Notes under the pieces: generated by a model | Seen by the model: the letters and a program-made list of their open reading frames with translations, nothing else | The model's database searches: none | Told to the model about the DNA's origin: nothing | Assembly: GCA_021805025.1 (NCBI GenBank) | Contig: JAJZGF010000013.1 | Span: forward strand, 1 to 46,825 | Source of the DNA: Acidobacteriota bacterium | Lineage (GTDB): Bacteria; Acidobacteriota; Terriglobia; Terriglobales; Acidobacteriaceae | Length of the DNA stretch: 46,825 nucleotides | Direction: 5' to 3' | Shown here: positions 1 to 8,528 of the stretch, one piece after another | How positions within the stretch are numbered: the stretch's first letter is position 1 | Layout of the letters: each line of letters opens with the position of its first letter | Position numbers and translations under genes: made by a program

Positions 1-243
1 CGGTGGCGCCGGGAGCCAATTTATTCGATTTCAAGGAGTGAGGAATGACGCATACCGGGTGTCTGCTAGCGACGATCGACGCAGAAATCGGGAAAATTGG
101 TCCCGGCCCTTCGGGTTGCCGGAAAAATGGGGCCATACTTCATTCCCGGCCTCGACGGTGGACCCGCCACGGCCTTCGGGCTCGGCTTCGTCTGGCCCCA
201 TTTTCGCTTGCAACGCCATCCGCCCTGGTAGTGTGAACAGACC
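1..243. other. Intergenic region downstream of yidC with a long inverted repeat
   Basis: No convincing gene lies here. A 63-codon plus-strand frame at 45-236 has a Shine-Dalgarno-like AAGGAG before its ATG, but its composition is Arg/Pro/Ala-rich like a shadow frame, and I do not call it. The sequence holds a perfect 12-base inverted repeat, AAAATGGGGCCA at 124-135 and TGGCCCCATTTT at 193-204, enclosing a G+C-rich 57-base loop. It lies just past the yidC stop codon, so it could shape the 3' end of the rpmH-yidC transcript or be one copy of a dispersed palindromic repeat. Confidence 0.5.
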
Positions 244-2088
244 CTAGTGCTTGCCCTGGACGACGCGTGGGCCGCTGCCGGTCTTTTTCTGTGCCCGTTT
301 CGCGGCTATGGCGTGCATCTCCTTGCCCATGCTGGACTGGTTGATGCCAAGCTGCAGGGCAATGTTAATCAGGTTGCTGGTGCCCCAGTAGAGGGCCAGT
401 CCTGAAGCGTAGTGCCAGAGTAGAAAGCCCATGAATACCGGGCTGACGATGGCCATCATGCGCCTCTGTGAGGCGTCCATGCCCGGCGACGGCGTCATGT
501 AGGTCACCAGGAACATGCTGATGATGATGAGTATCGGGAGGATGTGCAAGGGGTCCGGCGCGGAGAGATCCGTGAGCCAGAACCAGTGGGCCTGGCGCAG
601 CTCGACCGCATTCTGCAGCACGCGGAAGTAGGCGAAGAACAAAGGAATCTGCGGCAGCATCGGCAGGCATCCGCCGTACATGTTGACGCCTTCGGTCTTG
701 TAGAGGGCCATCATCTCCGTGTTCATCTCTGCCCGCTTGGGATCGTTCACCTTCATGCCGGCATAGCGCCGCTTGATGGCGTCAACCTTCGGCTGAATGC
801 GCATCATCTTCAGGGAGGACCTCATGGCCATGAAGCGCGTGGGCAGCATCAGCAGGCTGAAGATGATGGTGAAAATGATGATTGCCCAGCCCCAGTTGTA
901 GGCGCCGGGGCCAAGCAGGTTGCGCAGCCAGCGCAGCGCCAGGTAAAGAGGTTTAGCGATGAGCCCGAGCCAATCGCCGAACTGAATGAGCGGTTCAAGG
1001 GAGGGGCCCGTAAACTTGCCGTTCGGTCCGGCGGAATGGATAGTTTTGAGCACATCCAACTGCTTGGGTCCGGCGTAAACGCGGAGCCGTGTCGAGCCGG
1101 TGAGGTCGCCCATGGCCATGCCGAGCACATCGTCGGGCTTCTTCTGGCTTGTGGGGTTCGTCAGGTCGCTGGGCACATCGACCGTATTGTGCAGCGTGAC
1201 CAGCGTGGCCTGCGCAGGCGACTGGGGCAAAAAGGCGGCGGCGAAATAGAGATCGGAGATGGCGGCATATTCATAGGGCTGGTCCAGGGTGGCGTTCCCG
1301 CTCACCTTGGCCGACTTCATCGTTTCGTGCTTGCCGTCGATGGACCAGTCGAACTGCGAGATGGTGCGTATGGGGCTGCGCGTGGTGGAGACAGGGAGAA
1401 ACTCTTCCATGTCGCCCAGGCCGGCGGGCCAGCAGACCAGCGCGCGCACAGGCAGGCCGTTGCGCTTGACGTCGGTATCGACCGAGACCACATAGCTGGC
1501 GTCGAAGCGGAAGGTCTTGACCACGTCAAGGCCGTTCTGCGCGTAGTGGAAGTTGAGCGTGCCGGGAGCCGGCAGCTCGCCTGTAGCCGAGGATTGGTAG
1601 AGCGCCTGGTTCAACTCGGCCGTGAGCGCCGGTTCGTAGGTGTAGAACGAGAGGGGCTGTCCGAAGCGCTCGGCGAGCTGCGTCTGCACCAGGTCGAGCG
1701 GCTTGCCGGTCGTGTCTGTGTATTTCTTGAGGAACCAGTGCTTGACCTGCGCGCCGCGATTGGTGAAGACGATACGGTAGAGCTCATTCTCCACCGTAGT
1801 CTCCGTCTCGGTGGAGGCAGTGATGGCGGGTGCGGCCGATGTCTGCGGCGCTCCGCTGGAGGCAGCAGCACCGGAGGCCGGGGGCTGTTGCATGCTCGAC
1901 AACGTGGTCTGCTGCTGTGTTTGCGTGGCGGGCTCGGGGCCGCTCTGCCTGGGCTTGAAGTACTGAAAGGCCAGCACGGCAATGAGCGCCAGAAACGTAA
2001 ATGTGGTGAGGCTGCGGAAATCACCGCCGCTGTTGCCGCCACCGCCGGAACCCTGGGGGTCAAGATTGGGATTGCGAATTTCGGGCAA
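244..2088 (-). CDS. yidC: Membrane protein insertase YidC
   Basis: YidC inserts and folds inner-membrane proteins, alone or with SecYEG. The 614-residue product has the Gram-negative layout: a Gly-rich N-terminus, a first membrane segment at about residues 28-44, a large periplasmic beta-sandwich domain (about 95-350), and the Oxa1/YidC core with several membrane segments (about 375-590) and a basic cytoplasmic tail. Core landmarks include QPKVDAIKRRY, the GGCLPMLPQIPLFFAYF stretch and the YWGTSNLINIALQ segment. Translation appears to begin at TTG (2086-2088) behind an AGGAAG-like ribosome site. It is the last gene of the rpmH-rnpA-yidD-yidC operon, 51 bases after yidD. Anchoring a hand alignment on QPK places Ser where E. 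coli YidC has its groove Arg366; see findings. Confidence 0.96.
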   Translation of the reverse strand: MPEIRNPNLDPQGSGGGGNSGGDFRSLTTFTFLALIAVLAFQYFKPRQSGPEPATQTQQQTTLSSMQQPPASGAAASSGAPQTSAAPAITASTETETTVENELYRIVFTNRGAQVKHWFLKKYTDTTGKPLDLVQTQLAERFGQPLSFYTYEPALTAELNQALYQSSATGELPAPGTLNFHYAQNGLDVVKTFRFDASYVVSVDTDVKRNGLPVRALVCWPAGLGDMEEFLPVSTTRSPIRTISQFDWSIDGKHETMKSAKVSGNATLDQPYEYAAISDLYFAAAFLPQSPAQATLVTLHNTVDVPSDLTNPTSQKKPDDVLGMAMGDLTGSTRLRVYAGPKQLDVLKTIHSAGPNGKFTGPSLEPLIQFGDWLGLIAKPLYLALRWLRNLLGPGAYNWGWAIIIFTIIFSLLMLPTRFMAMRSSLKMMRIQPKVDAIKRRYAGMKVNDPKRAEMNTEMMALYKTEGVNMYGGCLPMLPQIPLFFAYFRVLQNAVELRQAHWFWLTDLSAPDPLHILPILIIISMFLVTYMTPSPGMDASQRRMMAIVSPVFMGFLLWHYASGLALYWGTSNLINIALQLGINQSSMGKEMHAIAAKRAQKKTGSGPRVVQGKH

Positions 2089-2139
2089 AGGAAACTTCCT
2101 GTCGTTGGCTGAAGACTCGGGCCTGGTGTGCCGCTGCTT

Positions 2140-2403
2140 CTATGGTAACGGTTTGTGGTGCAGATGGGGGGTGGAGTGTGCCGGGGGAACGGGATCAAGT
2201 CCTCCGCGGGCGAACGGGTTGCAGCGCAGTAGCCGCCAGGCCGCCAGCCCCAGGCCGCGCAGCGGGCCATGGGTGGTGATGGCGACAGCAGCGTATTCAG
2301 AACAGGTGGGCAGGTAGCGGCAGCCCCCAGGGTTGAGTGAATGGATCAGGGGCGAGAGCCATCGCTTGTAAAAAGACAGCAGTGCCAGCAGAAGGCGCGT
2401 CAT
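2140..2403 (-). CDS. yidD: Membrane protein insertion efficiency factor YidD
   Basis: YidD is a small protein that associates with the inner membrane through an amphipathic N-terminal helix and assists YidC-dependent insertion. The 87-residue product carries the family core: [12 protein letters not shown], then [11 protein letters not shown] and an [20 protein letters not shown] segment, with the conserved cysteines present. The C-terminus (PHLHHKPLP) is short and variable, as usual. Its ATG overlaps the rnpA stop codon as ATGA, so the two genes are translationally coupled, and yidC follows 51 bases on. Length and position match the family exactly. Confidence 0.93.
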   Translation of the reverse strand: MTRLLLALLSFYKRWLSPLIHSLNPGGCRYLPTCSEYAAVAITTHGPLRGLGLAAWRLLRCNPFARGGLDPVPPAHSTPHLHHKPLP

Positions 2404-2843
2404 AGATGAGTCTGCGTCTGAGCCGCGGAGCGCGGACGGGCGGCATCAGCTTTCGCTTGAGAGAGGATATGAACTATCTCTGCTTCAAGTTTCGGGAAAT
2501 CCAAGGTCAGCACAGAACGCCGCGGGTGCAGAATCAGATCGCATCCCTGCGGCAGCAGGTCGAGATGACGGCGCAGCGCCTCGCGCATGCGGCGCTTGAT
2601 GCGATTGCGTTCGTGCGCTTTACCCAGTACTTTGCCGGCGGTGAGTCCCACGCGTGGCGTCGCGTCCCGTTCACTCTGGGGGGCTAGGAACCAGCTCATC
2701 GAAGCGGACTGCCGCTTGCGGCTGGCAGCATACGCGCGTTGATAGTCGGCATGTTTGCGAAGACGGAGTCCCGTCAGAGACGGACGGTCTGCGGAGGGAG
2801 CCGATGCGGTCTGTCGCTGTTGAGCGTGTTGCGGGGCGTCCAT
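2400..2843 (-). CDS. rnpA: Ribonuclease P protein component
   Basis: RnpA is the protein subunit of RNase P, which matures the 5' ends of tRNAs together with the catalytic RNA. The recognisable domain starts near [16 protein letters not shown] and contains the RNA-binding signature [15 protein letters not shown] and the downstream DLILHPR segment. Family members usually have 110-130 residues. The open frame extends to a TTG at 2903 (167 residues) with ATGs at 2876 and 2843. None has a clear ribosome site; I chose the ATG nearest the family length (147 residues), so the start is uncertain. The gene sits between rpmH and yidD and overlaps yidD by four bases. The Ala/Gln/Ser-rich N-terminal and the [10 protein letters not shown]-terminal extensions are not conserved family parts. 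Confidence 0.92.
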   Translation of the reverse strand: MDAPQHAQQRQTASAPSADRPSLTGLRLRKHADYQRAYAASRKRQSASMSWFLAPQSERDATPRVGLTAGKVLGKAHERNRIKRRMREALRRHLDLLPQGCDLILHPRRSVLTLDFPKLEAEIVHILSQAKADAARPRSAAQTQTHL

Positions 2844-2922
2844 CAAAATGCCGGGAGGGATATTGCGCCGGAGCATGAGGGATTTGCCAGGGCTCCGGCA
2901 CAAATCTTGAATCGGAATGAGG

Positions 2923-3078
2923 TTAGTCGCGGAATCCGGCGCTGACTGCGACGCGCTTGCGGCCGATCGCGCGGCGACGGCTGAGCACGGCGGCGCCGCT
3001 CTTGGTCTTCATACGCGCCCTGAAGCCGTGAGTCTTTACGCGGCTGCGGCGGTTCGGTTGAAATGTGCGCTTGGGCAT
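2923..3078 (-). CDS. rpmH: Large ribosomal subunit protein bL34
   Basis: This 51-codon gene encodes bL34, a very basic protein of the 50S subunit. The translation begins [20 protein letters not shown] and continues with [21 protein letters not shown], which is the textbook L34 pattern. The last residues (VAVSAGFRD) extend a little past the 44-46 residue norm. A CAGGAGCG ribosome site stands 8 bases before the ATG. It is the first gene of the minus-strand operon running to yidC and lies divergent from dnaA, the conserved arrangement around many bacterial origins. Confidence 0.97.
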   Translation of the reverse strand: MPKRTFQPNRRSRVKTHGFRARMKTKSGAAVLSRRRAIGRKRVAVSAGFRD

Positions 3079-3586
3079 GAAAATGCGCTCCTGTTCGCTC
3101 TAAAAATTCTGCGCCTTGGCAGCAAGTCTTAAGTGTACCGCAGGTTGCGCCGGGAATCCAGCCCCGGTCTGTCCTGTGCTACGTTTTAGCGTCGAATCCG
3201 CGATGTATCGCAAGATGGCCAAGGCCTCGATGCGCGTGCCCGATTTGGACCTGGGTGGATGCGTGACGCACGTGTTGTGGCAAGTTTCACCATGCTTGGT
3301 GCACACGCCGGAGGATTCACCAAAGTTGTGTGAATGGGGGATTGCAACGTTCCCTAAATGTGCTACTATCGGGACCGTTCAGGAAAGTTTCCGAGCGTCC
3401 CACGGAGCGAGTTTTCACCTGTGCCCCGGCCGTTGTATCAGGGGCAAAATCACGGCGACCAGACAGGTCAGAGTTTTACTTTGAACGGCGAGCGCGATGC
3501 TTAGCCGGACAAGAGATTTGTCGCCTAAAACGGTGGATTAAACTGTCTTCGGCAACAAAGAGGCGACGCAGGCAAGGATTTGTTAG
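3079..3586. other. rpmH-dnaA intergenic region, possible oriC position
   Basis: This 508-base gap separates the divergent rpmH and dnaA genes, the classical site of oriC. It holds the dnaA promoter described separately. I found no string matching the TTATNCACA DnaA-box consensus; only loose look-alikes such as TTGTGTGAA (3326-3334) and TTTTCACCTGTG near 3413 occur, and there is no obvious A+T-rich unwinding region. The origin may therefore lie elsewhere. No reading frame here looks coding. Confidence 0.45.
3342..3369 (+). promoter_or_regulatory. Predicted sigma-70 promoter of dnaA
   Basis: TTGCAA (3342-3347) and TACTAT (3364-3369) are separated by 16 bases and match the -35 and -10 boxes well. 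Transcription would start near 3376 and leave a leader of about 210 bases before dnaA, long enough to carry regulatory structure or DnaA-dependent autoregulation sites. Confidence 0.55.
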
Positions 3587-4996
3587 ATGGCATTTGCAAT
3601 TTCGGCGGCTTCGGCTCCCAATCCCTGGCTCCAGATTCTCGCAGCACTCGAGAAGAAGGTCATTCGCCAGTCATTTGATACCTGGCTCAAACCCACCCGA
3701 TTCAGCCACGCATTGGGCCGCACGCTCTATGTGCGCGTGCCCTCGCCTGAGTTTCAGCACATTGGCGACAAGTACGCAGATTTGATTCAGGAAGCAATTG
3801 ATCTGCACTCGCTTGAGTTTGACGACGTGTGCTTTGTGACCGTCGAGAGCGATCCTTCAGTTCCCCCGCAGCGCAAGGATGGCGGGTTTGGCCCCGTGCC
3901 TGCTCATGCGCCATCCGCGCCCGAGCCGGTCGGAAGCCAGCGCCCTCCCCGGCAGGGGCAGTTTGACTGGTCCACCGCAGCCCAGCTCAATCCGCGGTAC
4001 ACGTTCGATGCCTTCGTGATCGGCAACGGCAACCAGTTTGCCCGCGCAGCCGCCCTTGCCGTGGCGGAACGGCCTTCGCGCGCCTACAACCCGCTTTTTC
4101 TGTACGGCGGTGTGGGCATGGGCAAGACGCATCTGATGCATGCGATCGGCCATGAGGTGAAGCGGCGTCAGCCCGTGTCGAGCATCTGCTATGTATCGGC
4201 AGAAAAGTTTACCAACGAGATGATCACCTCGTTGCGCAACGACCGCATGACCAGCTTTCGCGATCGCTTCCGCTCCGTCGACGTGCTGCTGATCGACGAC
4301 ATCCAGTTCATCGCCCAGAAGGAGCGCACACAGGAGGAGTTCTTCCATACCTTCAACGCGCTGCACGAGAGCATGAGGCAGATTGTCATCGCGTCGGACC
4401 GGCCGCCCAAAGAACTGGCTGAGATTGAAGACCGTCTGCGCTCGCGCTTCGAGTGGGGGCTCATTGCCGACATCCAGCCGCCGGATCTTGAAACCAAAGT
4501 CGCCATTCTGCAGAAGAAGGCAGAGAGCGAGCAGGTCACGCTACCCACGGATGTGGCGCTGTTTATCGCTTCGAATGTGCGGACCAACGTGCGTGAGCTA
4601 GAGGGCGCGCTGGTGCGGCTGATTGCCTGGTGCGGGCTCAACCGTATGGAGATTACGCTGGCGTCAACCCAGCAGTGCCTGAAGCAGTTCATTGACATGC
4701 AGGTGCGCAAGGTGACGATTGAAGCGATTCAGCGCGCCGTGGCTGAGCAGTTCGGCATGAAAGTCAGTGACCTGAAGCAGAAGAACAACTCGCGGAACGT
4801 TGTGGTGCCGCGCCAGATCGCCATGTACCTGGCCAAGCAGTTGACTGAAGCCAGCCTGCCGGAGATCGGCCGCCAGTTCGGCAACAAGCACCACACCACC
4901 GTGATGCACTCGATCAGCAAGATCGATGAGCATCGCCGCACAGATAAGGACCTGCACCGCACGCTCAACAAGCTCCAGGACCAGCTCAACGGCTAG
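3587..4996 (+). CDS. dnaA: Chromosomal replication initiator protein DnaA
   Basis: DnaA binds origin boxes, forms an ATP-dependent filament and opens the duplex. The 469-residue protein has all four domains: domain I (about 12-85, PNPWLQILAALEKKV then SFDTWL), a Pro-rich variable domain II (about 90-130), the AAA+ domain III with Walker A GGVGMGKT (174-181), Walker B VLLIDDIQFI and the arginine-finger region, and the helix-turn-helix domain IV with the signature NKHHTTVMHSI. The ATG follows an AAGGA site. dnaN is not downstream: the next gene, mmuM, converges from the other strand 30 bases away. Expression probably comes from the promoter at 3342-3369. Confidence 0.98.
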   Translation: MAFAISAASAPNPWLQILAALEKKVIRQSFDTWLKPTRFSHALGRTLYVRVPSPEFQHIGDKYADLIQEAIDLHSLEFDDVCFVTVESDPSVPPQRKDGGFGPVPAHAPSAPEPVGSQRPPRQGQFDWSTAAQLNPRYTFDAFVIGNGNQFARAAALAVAERPSRAYNPLFLYGGVGMGKTHLMHAIGHEVKRRQPVSSICYVSAEKFTNEMITSLRNDRMTSFRDRFRSVDVLLIDDIQFIAQKERTQEEFFHTFNALHESMRQIVIASDRPPKELAEIEDRLRSRFEWGLIADIQPPDLETKVAILQKKAESEQVTLPTDVALFIASNVRTNVRELEGALVRLIAWCGLNRMEITLASTQQCLKQFIDMQVRKVTIEAIQRAVAEQFGMKVSDLKQKNNSRNVVVPRQIAMYLAKQLTEASLPEIGRQFGNKHHTTVMHSISKIDEHRRTDKDLHRTLNKLQDQLNG

Positions 4997-5026
4997 GGCT
5001 GCAATCCGGGCGGGCTCGACGCGAAT

Positions 5027-5959
5027 TCACGCGCGGCCCGCAGCTTCAGCCACCTGGCGGATATGGGCAGGGCGCGTGCGGCAACAGCCGCCTACAATCT
5101 GCGCGCCTGCGGCATACCAGGCTTCGGCCATCTCGCCAAAGCCCGTTGGATCGTTTGTGCCGATCCAGCATCGTGTCTGGGCATCCCAGCCCTCGCCGGA
5201 GTTGGGATAGACGGATATGGGCTTTGCAGAGGCCGCTTGCAACTCCTGAATCAGCATCGGAATCAGAGACGGCGCAACGCAGTTCACTCCGACCGCAACC
5301 GTCTGCGGCAGGTCTGCGGCATAGGCAGCGCACGCGCGAAGCAACTCACCATGGGCTACGTGCTGCGCATCGCGGCAGGTGAAGTTGAACCAGGCGGCAA
5401 GGTGTGGATAGCCTGCCAGCGCCTCGCCGATGGTCTGCGCTTCCGCCAGCGAAGGCAGCGTCTCAAACAGTAGAAGGTCCGGCGCCTGCCGACCGCTTGC
5501 ACCCGCCAGCACTTCAATCCTCTGGCGATGGAACTCGACCAGCTCGGCATGGGTGCAGTTGTAATTGCCGTGATACTCCGCGCCATTGTGCAAGACCGCG
5601 CCATAGGGGCCCAGCGATGCGGCAATCACGATGCGACGTTGCGGATACTCCGCCGCGGCCTCACGCACCAGTTCGACGGCGCGCAGCAATGCTGCATCGG
5701 CCTGCTCCGGCTTGAGGCCAAACTCCGCGTAGCCCATGCGCGAGACCTGGTAACTTGTGGTCTCAATGCAATCCGCCCCCGCTTCGATATACGCGCGATG
5801 GACCGCGACAATCTTCTCCGGCGCTTCTTCCAGCACATGCGCGGACCAAAGCGGCCCGTCTATGCTGGCCCCCAGGTACTCCAGCTCGGTGGCGATTCCG
5901 CCATCGAGTACACGTACGCCGCGCAGGATCGATGCGATTTGCCTTCTGTTTTCATTCAT
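5027..5959 (-). CDS. mmuM: Homocysteine S-methyltransferase (MmuM-like)
   Basis: The enzyme makes methionine from homocysteine with S-methylmethionine or S-adenosylmethionine as methyl donor. The 310-residue single-domain product has the three zinc-thiolate cysteines of the family, one in GVNC (Cys227) and two in the near-terminal GGCC (Cys292, Cys293), plus the substrate-side DGGIATELEYLG and ETTSYQ segments. It lacks cobalamin and folate domains, so it is the short MmuM type and not MetH. It begins 9 bases after the stop of the Rel gene on the same strand and is probably cotranscribed with it. The exact methyl donor cannot be read from sequence. Confidence 0.93.
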   Translation of the reverse strand: MNENRRQIASILRGVRVLDGGIATELEYLGASIDGPLWSAHVLEEAPEKIVAVHRAYIEAGADCIETTSYQVSRMGYAEFGLKPEQADAALLRAVELVREAAAEYPQRRIVIAASLGPYGAVLHNGAEYHGNYNCTHAELVEFHRQRIEVLAGASGRQAPDLLLFETLPSLAEAQTIGEALAGYPHLAAWFNFTCRDAQHVAHGELLRACAAYAADLPQTVAVGVNCVAPSLIPMLIQELQAASAKPISVYPNSGEGWDAQTRCWIGTNDPTGFGEMAEAWYAAGAQIVGGCCRTRPAHIRQVAEAAGRA

Positions 5960-5968
5960 TGCGCGCTC

Positions 5969-8275
5969 TTATAGCTTTTGCGTGCGCTGCACGGTGCGAA
6001 CACCGCTGACCCGGCGCAGGCCCAGGACCATGCGGTTCAGGTGGTGCAGGTCTTCCGCTTCCACAATGAACTCGATGATGGCTTCGCCGCTCTCGTCGCG
6101 GCGAATGTCCACGCCGCGAATGTTCGTATCGTCGTCGGAGATGACGGCGGTCAGCTCTTTCAACATGCCGCTGCGATCGTCGCAGAAGACCGTGATCTTG
6201 ACCGGATAGCGCTGTGTGCGGCCCGGCGTCTGATCGCCTACGCGAGACCATTCCACATTGATGCGGCGGTCGCTCTCGTAGAGCAGGTTCTGCACGTTGG
6301 GGCAGCTGCGCGCGTGGACGGCCACGCCTTTGCCACGCGTGACATAGCCGACGATCTCTTCGCCGCGGATGGGGTTGCAGCAGCGCGCGCGATAGACGAG
6401 TAAATCGTTCTGTCCCTCGACCTGCAGGGAATCCGAACCGGTGAGGTGCAGTTTGCGCACCGCGTCGGACATGGGTGCTTCGCTGCCGCCCGGTCTTGGT
6501 TCAGCGCCGGTGTCGGTACCAGGGATCTCGGTGCAGCCGGGGGACAGTTTGTTCAGAACTTGGTGCGCGGAGTGTTTGCCCAGCCCCAGAGCCGCCAGCA
6601 GATCAGCAGCCGTGGCCACCCCGTATTCATTGGCGATGCGCCCCAGGTCCCGATCGTCAATCTGCGTCATGGGCACTTTGAATTTGCGCGCTTCGCGCTC
6701 CAGGAGCTTGCGGCCAATCTCCACGGCGCGGCGGCGCTGATCTTCATTGAGCCAGTGCTTGATCTTGTTGCGGGCGCGAGGACTCTTGACGAAAGTGAGC
6801 CAATCCCGACTGGGCTTGTGGTCTTTCTGCGTGACAATTTCGACAATGTCGCCATTGCGAAGCTTCGACCGCAGTGGGACCATGCGACCGTTGATCTTGG
6901 CTCCGACGCAGGTATGACCGACTTCTGTGTGAACGGTATACGCAAAATCGACAGGCGTGCCGTCGGCTGGGACAACGACCACCTTCCCCTTGGGCGTGAA
7001 CGTGTAGACCTCGTCGGGATAGAGGTCCATCTTCAGGCTGCTGAGGAATTCATTGGGGTCGGTCATCTCCTTTTGCCACTCAACGAGCTGGCGAATCCAG
7101 TTGAGCCGCTCCTCATCGCGCGCGGTGATGGTGCTTTCCCCGGCCTTGTATTTCCAATGCGCGGCGATGCCTTCTTCGGCGATGCGGTGCATCTCTTCGG
7201 TGCGGATCTGCACCTCAAACTGATGGCCGCCTTCACCAAGGACCGTTGTATGAAGAGACTGATAACGATTGGCGCGGGGAATTGCGATAAAGTCCTTGAT
7301 GCGGCCCGGCACAGGCCGCCACAGCGTGTGGATCAGACCAAAGACCGCATAGCAGGAGGCAACGTCCTGGGTAATGACGCGGACGGCCAGCAGATCGTAG
7401 ACCTGGTCGAAGCTGGACTTGGTGCGCTGCAGCTTCTGGAAGATGGAGTAGAGCCGCTTGATGCGCCACTCGACGCGCGCCTCAACATTGTTTTCGCGTA
7501 ATTGCTCCACCAGCGTGTCTTCCACGCCATGCAGGAATTGCTCGCCCTCGATGCGGCGCGCTTCCACGGCCGCGGCCACCTGCTCGTAGCTGACGGGGTC
7601 AGTGTAGCGGAAGGCGAGATCTTCAAGCTCGCCGCGGACCTTGCCCATGCCGAGCCGGTGCGCCAGCGGGGCATAAATATCCAGCGTCTCGCGGGCAATA
7701 GCTTCCTGGCGATCGGGCTTCAGGTGCTCCAGGGTACGCATGTTGTGCAGCCGGTCGGCCAGCTTGATCAGCACCACACGCACATCGCTGACCATGGCCA
7801 GCAGCATCTTGCGGACGTTTTCCGCCTGGCGGTCTTCGCGGTTGGCAAACTGGATCTTGTCGATCTTGGTGACGCCTTCGACGATGTGCGCAACCTGGTC
7901 GCCAAAGGCGGCTTGAATCTCTTCCCTGGTGGCGGGGGTATCCTCGACTGCATCGTGCAGCAGGCCGGCTGCGATGGCCGTTGCGTCCATCTTCAGTTCG
8001 GCAAGCACTTCGGCCACTTCGAGAGGGTGGATGATGTAGGGCTCGCCGGAAGCGCGCATCTGGCCCTGGTGGTGCTGCACACAAAAGTTCCATGCCCTGC
8101 GAATCAGGCTGACGTCCTCTGTCGGACGGTTCGCCTTGACCTGCCGCAGCAGCGCTTCAAACCGGCCTTCGATGCCCGGCTCGTCCGGTTGGGGCGCGGC
8201 GAGCGTACCGCGGTCCACAGGAGCGGGAACTGCGGTCGATGAAGCTTTGGGAATGGCCTGCCGGACGGTCGCCAT
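5969..8275 (-). CDS. rel: Bifunctional (p)ppGpp synthetase/hydrolase (RelA/SpoT family)
   Basis: This 768-residue protein should both make and degrade the alarmone (p)ppGpp. Domains in order: an HD hydrolase domain with HPLEVAEVL and the LLHDAVEDT metal motif; the synthetase domain with RIKRLYSIFQKLQR, DLLAVRV and the nucleotide-contacting NRYQSLHTTV; a TGS domain (VYTFTPKGKVVVVP, DFAYTVHTEVGH); a helical/zinc-finger-like region with RCCNPIRGEEIVG; and a C-terminal ACT domain. The intact HD motif and the R-x-K pattern (RIK) in the synthetase point to a bifunctional Rel, not a synthase-only RelA. It is the only family member in the window. There is no ribosome site, but a perfect TATAAT stands 5 bases before the ATG; see the promoter entry. 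mmuM follows directly. Confidence 0.96.
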   Translation of the reverse strand: MATVRQAIPKASSTAVPAPVDRGTLAAPQPDEPGIEGRFEALLRQVKANRPTEDVSLIRRAWNFCVQHHQGQMRASGEPYIIHPLEVAEVLAELKMDATAIAAGLLHDAVEDTPATREEIQAAFGDQVAHIVEGVTKIDKIQFANREDRQAENVRKMLLAMVSDVRVVLIKLADRLHNMRTLEHLKPDRQEAIARETLDIYAPLAHRLGMGKVRGELEDLAFRYTDPVSYEQVAAAVEARRIEGEQFLHGVEDTLVEQLRENNVEARVEWRIKRLYSIFQKLQRTKSSFDQVYDLLAVRVITQDVASCYAVFGLIHTLWRPVPGRIKDFIAIPRANRYQSLHTTVLGEGGHQFEVQIRTEEMHRIAEEGIAAHWKYKAGESTITARDEERLNWIRQLVEWQKEMTDPNEFLSSLKMDLYPDEVYTFTPKGKVVVVPADGTPVDFAYTVHTEVGHTCVGAKINGRMVPLRSKLRNGDIVEIVTQKDHKPSRDWLTFVKSPRARNKIKHWLNEDQRRRAVEIGRKLLEREARKFKVPMTQIDDRDLGRIANEYGVATAADLLAALGLGKHSAHQVLNKLSPGCTEIPGTDTGAEPRPGGSEAPMSDAVRKLHLTGSDSLQVEGQNDLLVYRARCCNPIRGEEIVGYVTRGKGVAVHARSCPNVQNLLYESDRRINVEWSRVGDQTPGRTQRYPVKITVFCDDRSGMLKELTAVISDDDTNIRGVDIRRDESGEAIIEFIVEAEDLHHLNRMVLGLRRVSGVRTVQRTQKL

Positions 8276-8280
8276 GCTTC

Positions 8281-8286
8281 ATTATA
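8281..8286 (-). promoter_or_regulatory. -10 box abutting the rel start codon
   Basis: The minus strand reads TATAAT, five bases, then the rel ATG (8275). If this box is used, transcription starts at or within two bases of the A of ATG and the mRNA is leaderless, which fits the missing Shine-Dalgarno sequence. No good -35 hexamer is present at 16-18 bases; a TTGATG sits 20 bases upstream. Confidence 0.45.
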
Positions 8287-8528
8287 GGCCTGACCCGCTG
8301 CGGGCGCATCAACGTCCGCCTCTCCGGTCTGCACCTCCACCCATCGGAATGAGCTGCAATGCCCCTGTCGGCCCTCGCGGATGCTGCTATACATGGCTAT
8401 CTTAGGCCGCGGTCAGGAGCCTTGTCGGTGGCGCGTGACCTATCTGGATGTGTCCGCAGTCACAGCGACTCCATCTTGTCATGGGAGTAGAGTCCCTTGC
8501 GGAGTGGAGGTCGAGAACGGAGCTGTTT

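Noticed and set aside
45..236. A 63-codon frame with a ribosome-site-like AAGGAG
   Set aside because: The product is Arg/Pro/Ala-rich, has no family signal, and overlaps the long inverted repeat. Not supported without expression data.
544..2112. A 522-codon frame antisense to yidC
   Set aside because: Its His/Arg/Gly-rich translation is a typical opposite-strand shadow in G+C-rich DNA, and yidC on the other strand is unmistakable.
3326..3424. TTGTGTGAA and TTTTCACCTGTG as DnaA boxes
   Set aside because: They differ from TTATNCACA at too many positions and are not clustered.
6446..7501. A 351-codon frame antisense to rel
   Set aside because: rel shows all its domains on the minus strand; the antisense product lacks any recognisable domain.
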